Assembly (NCBI RefSeq): GCF_024385465.1
Contig: NZ_JANFLS010000004.1
Span: 186,001 to 250,000 of the forward strand
Origin: Arthrobacter sp. zg-Y844
GTDB taxonomy: Bacteria; Actinomycetota; Actinomycetes; Actinomycetales; Micrococcaceae
Length of the DNA stretch: 64,000 nt
Direction: 5' to 3'
Shown piece by piece: positions 60,058 to 64,000 of the stretch. A program made the position numbers and the translations under genes. The notes below the pieces were generated by a model. That model was not told the DNA's origin. It saw nothing but the letters and a program-made list of their open reading frames with translations, and made no database searches. How positions within the stretch are numbered: the first letter of the stretch is position 1; each line of letters opens with the position of its first letter.

Positions 60058-63000
60058 TCAGGGGGCGAAGACGAGGGTCAGGACCGGACGGCGGGTGGAT
60101 GATGCTTCTCTGGTGTAGAACCACGCGTTGTCCGTGCCGGTACTGGTGATGCCCAGGTTCACCGGTCCGGCCAACAGCGCGGAGACGGCCTCCGGATCAA
60201 GGTTGATGGTGTAGGCACTGTTCACTGCGGTAGGTGCGATGCTGCCCAGCAGGGTCGAAGCCAGAGCCGGCCTGGTGTTCCAACTGGTAGCCGCCTCCGA
60301 CCAGCTGCCGGTAACGGAGTGGATTGTGTGCTGGTCCACCGATCCCGCGATGGACTCGGTCGTGGTGTAGAGCCGGAGGGTGGCCGATTGCAGGCGCATC
60401 CCGTCCGGCACTTCGGTGCCGGGCAGGAACCGCAGATACGAGGTGTAGCCAAGGTTGCCGCGGGAGGCCATGGTGACGGGGGAGCCGAACGCCGAGTTCG
60501 GTGCTGCTTGATTAACGTAGGTGTCCTCCGACGGCGTCAACGTCAGCGTGACCGGCTGCACGGGGACTTCGGCGGTGGGAACTGTTGCGGAGGCCGGCGC
60601 CGAAGCCGGTCCGCTGTTCTCCGCGGCGTCAACTGCCACGATCCGGTAATGGTAGGTCCCTGGTGCCAGTTCCCTGTCCTCGTAGGACAGTGCCGTTCCG
60701 GGCACCGTGGCCCGCAGGGTTCCTGCGGACGGAGTGAAATCCTCCACGGTGGACCGATGGACCCGGTACCCGGTGACTCCAACATTGTCGGTGGCAGCGG
60801 TCCAGCCCAGATTCACGGTGGTTCCCGAGAGGGAGGCAGTTGCACCTCCCACCGCCGACGGCGGCGTGCTGTCCGGAGCCGGGGCGCCTCCGCCGGCGGC
60901 TGTGTAGTGCGCCTGCACCGTGGCCTGGCTCAGGGCCGTGGGGTAGACGGCGAATTCATCAACGCTGCCCTTGAAATACCGGCTGCGGGGCATCTGCGGC
61001 CACGTCGAGCCCAGCTGGTCTCCGCCGATCCGCCAGGATCCGGCGACCGATTCGTTGGTGGTCACCTCGTTCGCGCCCACCTGCACGCCGTCGACATAGA
61101 GAACCATGCCGTTGGGCCCCTGGGTGGCGACCACATGATGCCAGGCGTCGTCGTTGTAGGTAGCGGGCGAGACGAGCGTCTGTGCACTGCCGTTCCAGAC
61201 CCCGAAGATCAGGTTGCCGGCGTTGTTCATGTAGACGTGCCGGTCGTAGCTGCTGCTGAGGCCGGGGGAAGTATTGTTTCGGCGCGGCTGTCCGTTGCCG
61301 AAGCCGAAGATTTTTCCGCCCGTGGTGGTGTCGGTCCGGAACCAGGCCTCTGCACTGAACACCTTGGGCGGGGTGACCCGCTGCGGGCCGTAGACGAAAT
61401 CGTCCACACCGTCGAAGCTGGTGGCCCGGTTGGCGTCGCCGGCAAGTGCGCCGGCGGCTGAGCCCATGACGGGAGAGCCGTAGGGCAGACCCATCCGGTC
61501 GCCTGCGGAATCCGGCGCGGCGGCAAAGGAGTCGCCGAGGCGCCAGTAGGTTTCCGCGCCGTCCGCGCGGACCCTGGAGGAGTAGGCCTGCGCCGTGGTG
61601 GCCGTGGTGATCTGTACCTGGGCCGAGAGCGGTCCCGCGTGTCCGTCGGGATCGTTGGCGCGGACCCGGTAGGAGTAGCTGACCCCGGGTGTCGCGGTGG
61701 TGTCCGTGAATGAGGCCTGCGGCAGGTTCCACCAGAGAGAGGACGCCGCTACGGTGCGCAACGGGGTGGAGGATCCGTTGCGGTAGATGCTGTAGGTCAG
61801 CTCCGAGTCGTCGGGGTCTGTTGCCGTCTGCCAGCGGATGGTGTTCTGCCCGACGGCGCGGGACTCGACGCTGACGAACCGGGGTGTGCCGGGGCCGGCG
61901 GTGCCAGGACCGGGGCCGAACCGGGTCAGGCTTTGCTGGGCCTTGCCGTTGGTGGTGGTGAACTCCCCGCCGACCCACAGCACGTCGTTTGATCCGGTGG
62001 TGGTGTGTGCAAGGGTCCGCGGACCGATGCCTTCACCCTGCCCGTCATTGGTCAGGGGGTTCCACTGCATCATGGGGGAGGGGTTGTCCACGTCCTGGGC
62101 ACTGAGGTGGATCCGGCTTCCATCGGTGAATGAACCCATGCTGCCGCAGTCGTGGGAGTGATGCGCGGCGTAGAGGCTGTGCTGGTAGATGGACACGGCC
62201 TGCGTGGCACCGAGGCAGGTGTCCCTCCAGACCTGGTCATACGTGCCCAGATCGAGGCGGGCCCGTCCGTCGAAGACACCACCACCGGTTCCTTCGTTGC
62301 CGATGTAGAAGCTGGTGGCATCGGAGGTGATGGATTTCACTACTGACGTTCTCGGAATGAAGAAGTTCGGATATGTCCTGATGTTGCTGCCCGAGACCGG
62401 GTCCAGGACTGCCAGGGACTTGGAGTCGGTGCCGTTCATGGTCGTGAAGTCTCCGCCGGCGATGACCACGTTCTTGGCGGGCGGGACGTGCAGGGCCCGG
62501 ATGGGCAGGTCCGCCGACGGGGCCCAGGGCAGCAGTGCTCCGGTCGGAGTGACGGCGGCGAGGCGCTCACGGGGGGTGTTGCGGACGGTGCGGAAGTCCC
62601 CGCCGAAATACACGGTGTCGCTGGTGGCGTCGATGGCGCGGACGGTGGCGGAAACGCCGCCGGGATTGAAGCTGGTTTTGACGGTGCAGCCGGGCAGGTT
62701 GATCGCGGCGATGCTTGAGGCATTGACGCCGTTGACGGAGCTGAAGCTGCCGCCGATGTAGAGGGTTCGCCCGTCAGGGGAAACATCCATGGCGCGGACG
62801 GTGCCGCTGCCGCCGGTGACCGAGAGGTTGCAGTTGGTCGGGTTCCCTGTGTAGGCGTCGAAAGCGGCGAAGTTCACGGCGCTGCGTGTTCCGGTGCCGC
62901 CGGCGGTGGTGCCGGGCGGGCGGATGGCGGTGAAGGTGCCGCCGGCGTAGACGATGCCGTTGGACTGTGCCAATGCCCAGACGATGCCGTTGGTCTGCCA

Positions 63001-63126
63001 GGTGGGCAGGTCGGTGGCAGAAAAAGCGACGCCGGGGCTAATGGCAGACGCCGGCGTTGCTGTCCCTGCCAACGTGGTTGCTGCCAGGGCCGCAACCGCC
63101 AATAGAGCTGCTAATGATTTACGCAC
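60058..63126 (-). CDS. secreted multidomain protein (beta-propeller-like, FN3, LamG, FN3, DNRLRE)
   Basis: A 1022-residue exported protein. Residues 1-28 are a signal peptide ending PASA. About 30-395 carries repeated GGxF motifs (YAGGTFTAI, YIGGSFSSV, YFGGDFRTV, IAGGDFTTM, WVGGEFTTT), a delta-60/propeller-like repeat. A fibronectin III domain is near 409-509, and a LamG/concanavalin-like domain near 522-739 (SFDGVDDFVYG, AEAWFRTDT). A second FN3 lies near 759-849, and a C-terminal DNRLRE (CBM96-like) domain near 859-1022 (SEDTYVNQAAPNSAFG). All point to carbohydrate or matrix binding at the cell surface; no catalytic motif is seen. GTG 63126 has GAGGCG upstream. It probably heads an operon with the lipoprotein and Wzz genes. 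Confidence 0.86.
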   Translation of the reverse strand: MRKSLAALLAVAALAATTLAGTATPASAISPGVAFSATDLPTWQTNGIVWALAQSNGIVYAGGTFTAIRPPGTTAGGTGTRSAVNFAAFDAYTGNPTNCNLSVTGGSGTVRAMDVSPDGRTLYIGGSFSSVNGVNASSIAAINLPGCTVKTSFNPGGVSATVRAIDATSDTVYFGGDFRTVRNTPRERLAAVTPTGALLPWAPSADLPIRALHVPPAKNVVIAGGDFTTMNGTDSKSLAVLDPVSGSNIRTYPNFFIPRTSVVKSITSDATSFYIGNEGTGGGVFDGRARLDLGTYDQVWRDTCLGATQAVSIYQHSLYAAHHSHDCGSMGSFTDGSRIHLSAQDVDNPSPMMQWNPLTNDGQGEGIGPRTLAHTTTGSNDVLWVGGEFTTTNGKAQQSLTRFGPGPGTAGPGTPRFVSVESRAVGQNTIRWQTATDPDDSELTYSIYRNGSSTPLRTVAASSLWWNLPQASFTDTTATPGVSYSYRVRANDPDGHAGPLSAQVQITTATTAQAYSSRVRADGAETYWRLGDSFAAAPDSAGDRMGLPYGSPVMGSAAGALAGDANRATSFDGVDDFVYGPQRVTPPKVFSAEAWFRTDTTTGGKIFGFGNGQPRRNNTSPGLSSSYDRHVYMNNAGNLIFGVWNGSAQTLVSPATYNDDAWHHVVATQGPNGMVLYVDGVQVGANEVTTNESVAGSWRIGGDQLGSTWPQMPRSRYFKGSVDEFAVYPTALSQATVQAHYTAAGGGAPAPDSTPPSAVGGATASLSGTTVNLGWTAATDNVGVTGYRVHRSTVEDFTPSAGTLRATVPGTALSYEDRELAPGTYHYRIVAVDAAENSGPASAPASATVPTAEVPVQPVTLTLTPSEDTYVNQAAPNSAFGSPVTMASRGNLGYTSYLRFLPGTEVPDGMRLQSATLRLYTTTESIAGSVDQHTIHSVTGSWSEAATSWNTRPALASTLLGSIAPTAVNSAYTINLDPEAVSALLAGPVNLGITSTGTDNAWFYTREASSTRRPVLTLVFAP

Positions 63127-63370
63127 GCCACGCCTCGTTTACATGGGGTCGGGACGATTTGCCCGAGACTGTGAGCATCGTAGCCATGCGGAAGAGGCCG
63201 TTTGCACGGTGTCCATTACCCGACTTGTGCCCGACGTTACGCGGCATCCGCGCACCGGTACCCGTGTTTGCAGTGAGGTTACTCGAAGCCGAAAAATGCC
63301 CTTTACCGCCGGTTCCCGGGACTGGAAGATAAGCCGGAAAGTCACTGTCGCAGCTGGGGGTCCATAGGTC

Positions 63371-63820
63371 ATGCCTGTAAAAGTCGGTTACGCCTCGGGC
63401 GTCTACGATCTCTTCCATATCGGCCATTTGAACCTGCTGCGTGAGGCCCGGGACCGGTGTGATTTCCTTATCGCCGGCGTCGCTTCGGCGGAAATGTCCC
63501 AGCGGCTTAAAGGCACCACCCCGGTGGTTCCGCTGGCCGAGCGGCTGGAGATCGTGCGCAGTATCCGGTTCGTGGACGCCGTGGTGGTGGATGAACACGT
63601 GAATAAGGCCGAGACGTGGCGCGAAGTCGGATTCAACGTTTTCTTCAAAGGCGACGACTGGCGGGGCACACCGAAGGGCGTACGTCTGGAACGGGATATG
63701 AAGCTGATCGGTGTCGAAGTCGTCTACCTGCCGTATACGGCAACCACCTCTTCTACGATGCTGCGCCGCGCGCTGAGCGCAATCACCGGTTTACCCGGCG
63801 ACTCTGCCCTGAACGCATGA
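63371..63820 (+). CDS. cytidylyltransferase-like protein (TagD/glycerol-3-phosphate type)
   Basis: A 149-residue nucleotidyltransferase of the TagD/RfaE class. The nucleotide-binding HxGH motif is His16-Ile-Gly-His19 in DLFHIGHLNLL. The segment FKGDDWRGTPKG (near 98) and the C-terminal TTSSTMLRRAL, equivalent to RTSSTK-like motifs, are family features. Likely reaction: CTP plus a polyol or sugar phosphate giving the CDP-activated form, for example CDP-glycerol. It could supply the CDP-alcohol transferase at 55544, though the substrate is not proven. Its stop overlaps the next start (ATGA). Confidence 0.85.
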   Translation: MPVKVGYASGVYDLFHIGHLNLLREARDRCDFLIAGVASAEMSQRLKGTTPVVPLAERLEIVRSIRFVDAVVVDEHVNKAETWREVGFNVFFKGDDWRGTPKGVRLERDMKLIGVEVVYLPYTATTSSTMLRRALSAITGLPGDSALNA

Positions 63821-64000
63821 AACACCGCGGCACTCCCGGCCTGGGCGCCCCGGCGCCCTCCGGGCCGAGCCGCCGCAGCGTATTGGCCTTGGGAACCATC
63901 GGCCTGGCCTTGGCCGGATGCATGCCCAAGGACGTGGATCCGGACGCCGGTGCCTCCGAAGAGACCCCCGCGGCAGCCCAGGTGCACACGGTGCGCTCAC
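63817..64000 (+). CDS. lipoprotein with twin-arginine-like signal (partial, runs off window)
   Basis: The first 61 residues of a protein coupled to the cytidylyltransferase gene by an ATGA overlap. They show a Gly/Pro-rich start, an Arg-Arg pair (PSRRSVLALG), a hydrophobic stretch and the lipobox LAGC, then an acidic, Ala-rich mature start. This suggests a lipoprotein possibly exported by Tat. The functional domain lies outside the window. Confidence 0.75.
   Translation, partial: MKHRGTPGLGAPAPSGPSRRSVLALGTIGLALAGCMPKDVDPDAGASEETPAAAQVHTVRS

Overview
The window is a high-GC actinobacterial chromosome segment. Gene content and order fit the order Micrococcales, most likely an Arthrobacter-like member of the Micrococcaceae (inferred from synteny and protein style, not from a database search). 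No transposase, phage gene, CRISPR array or origin is visible.

Region 1 (1-17.1 kb) is mostly housekeeping and envelope genes: DUF3499 and Trm112 small proteins, ahcY (S-adenosylhomocysteine hydrolase), an RDD/SpoIIM-like membrane pair, a DUF1461 membrane protein with a long acidic head, a FadD-type acyl-CoA ligase downstream of a protein O-mannosyltransferase (pmt), rsmI, a succinate-semialdehyde dehydrogenase, and a minus-strand MoxR / DUF58 / transglutaminase operon.

Region 2 (17.2-34.7 kb) is the actinobacterial block tatD - rpfB - ksgA - ispE - ABC-F, then tRNA-Gln - glmU - prs - rplY - pth. It is interrupted by an opposite-strand XRE/TPR regulator and by a TetR-controlled FtsX-type ABC exporter. 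The TetR gene that commonly lies beside glmU is here fused in frame to a NUDIX domain.

Region 3 (34.7-48.8 kb) is the most unusual part: five consecutive same-strand genes for large (748-915 aa) LuxR-family ATPases of the LAL/MalT type. They fall into two sequence lineages, and the fourth looks like a chimera of both.

Region 4 (48.9-64 kb, leaving the window) is a Wzx/Wzy-type exopolysaccharide locus: priming sugar transferase, left-handed beta-helix acetyltransferase, SGNH hydrolase, glycosyltransferase, Wzy polymerase, CDP-alcohol phosphotransferase, Wzx flippase, a Wzz/tyrosine-kinase-type ATPase, a putative lipoprotein, a 1022-aa secreted multidomain protein, a TagD-like cytidylyltransferase and the start of another lipoprotein. 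The CDP-alcohol enzymes suggest a phosphodiester-linked polyol on the polymer. My working hypothesis is that the five-gene regulator array controls this glycan locus.

Several genes start directly at a -10 hexamer with 6-8 nt spacing (70-, 212, 3270, 9605-, 9643, 17264, 21216, 30353-), indicating leaderless mRNAs. This was used to choose those starts.
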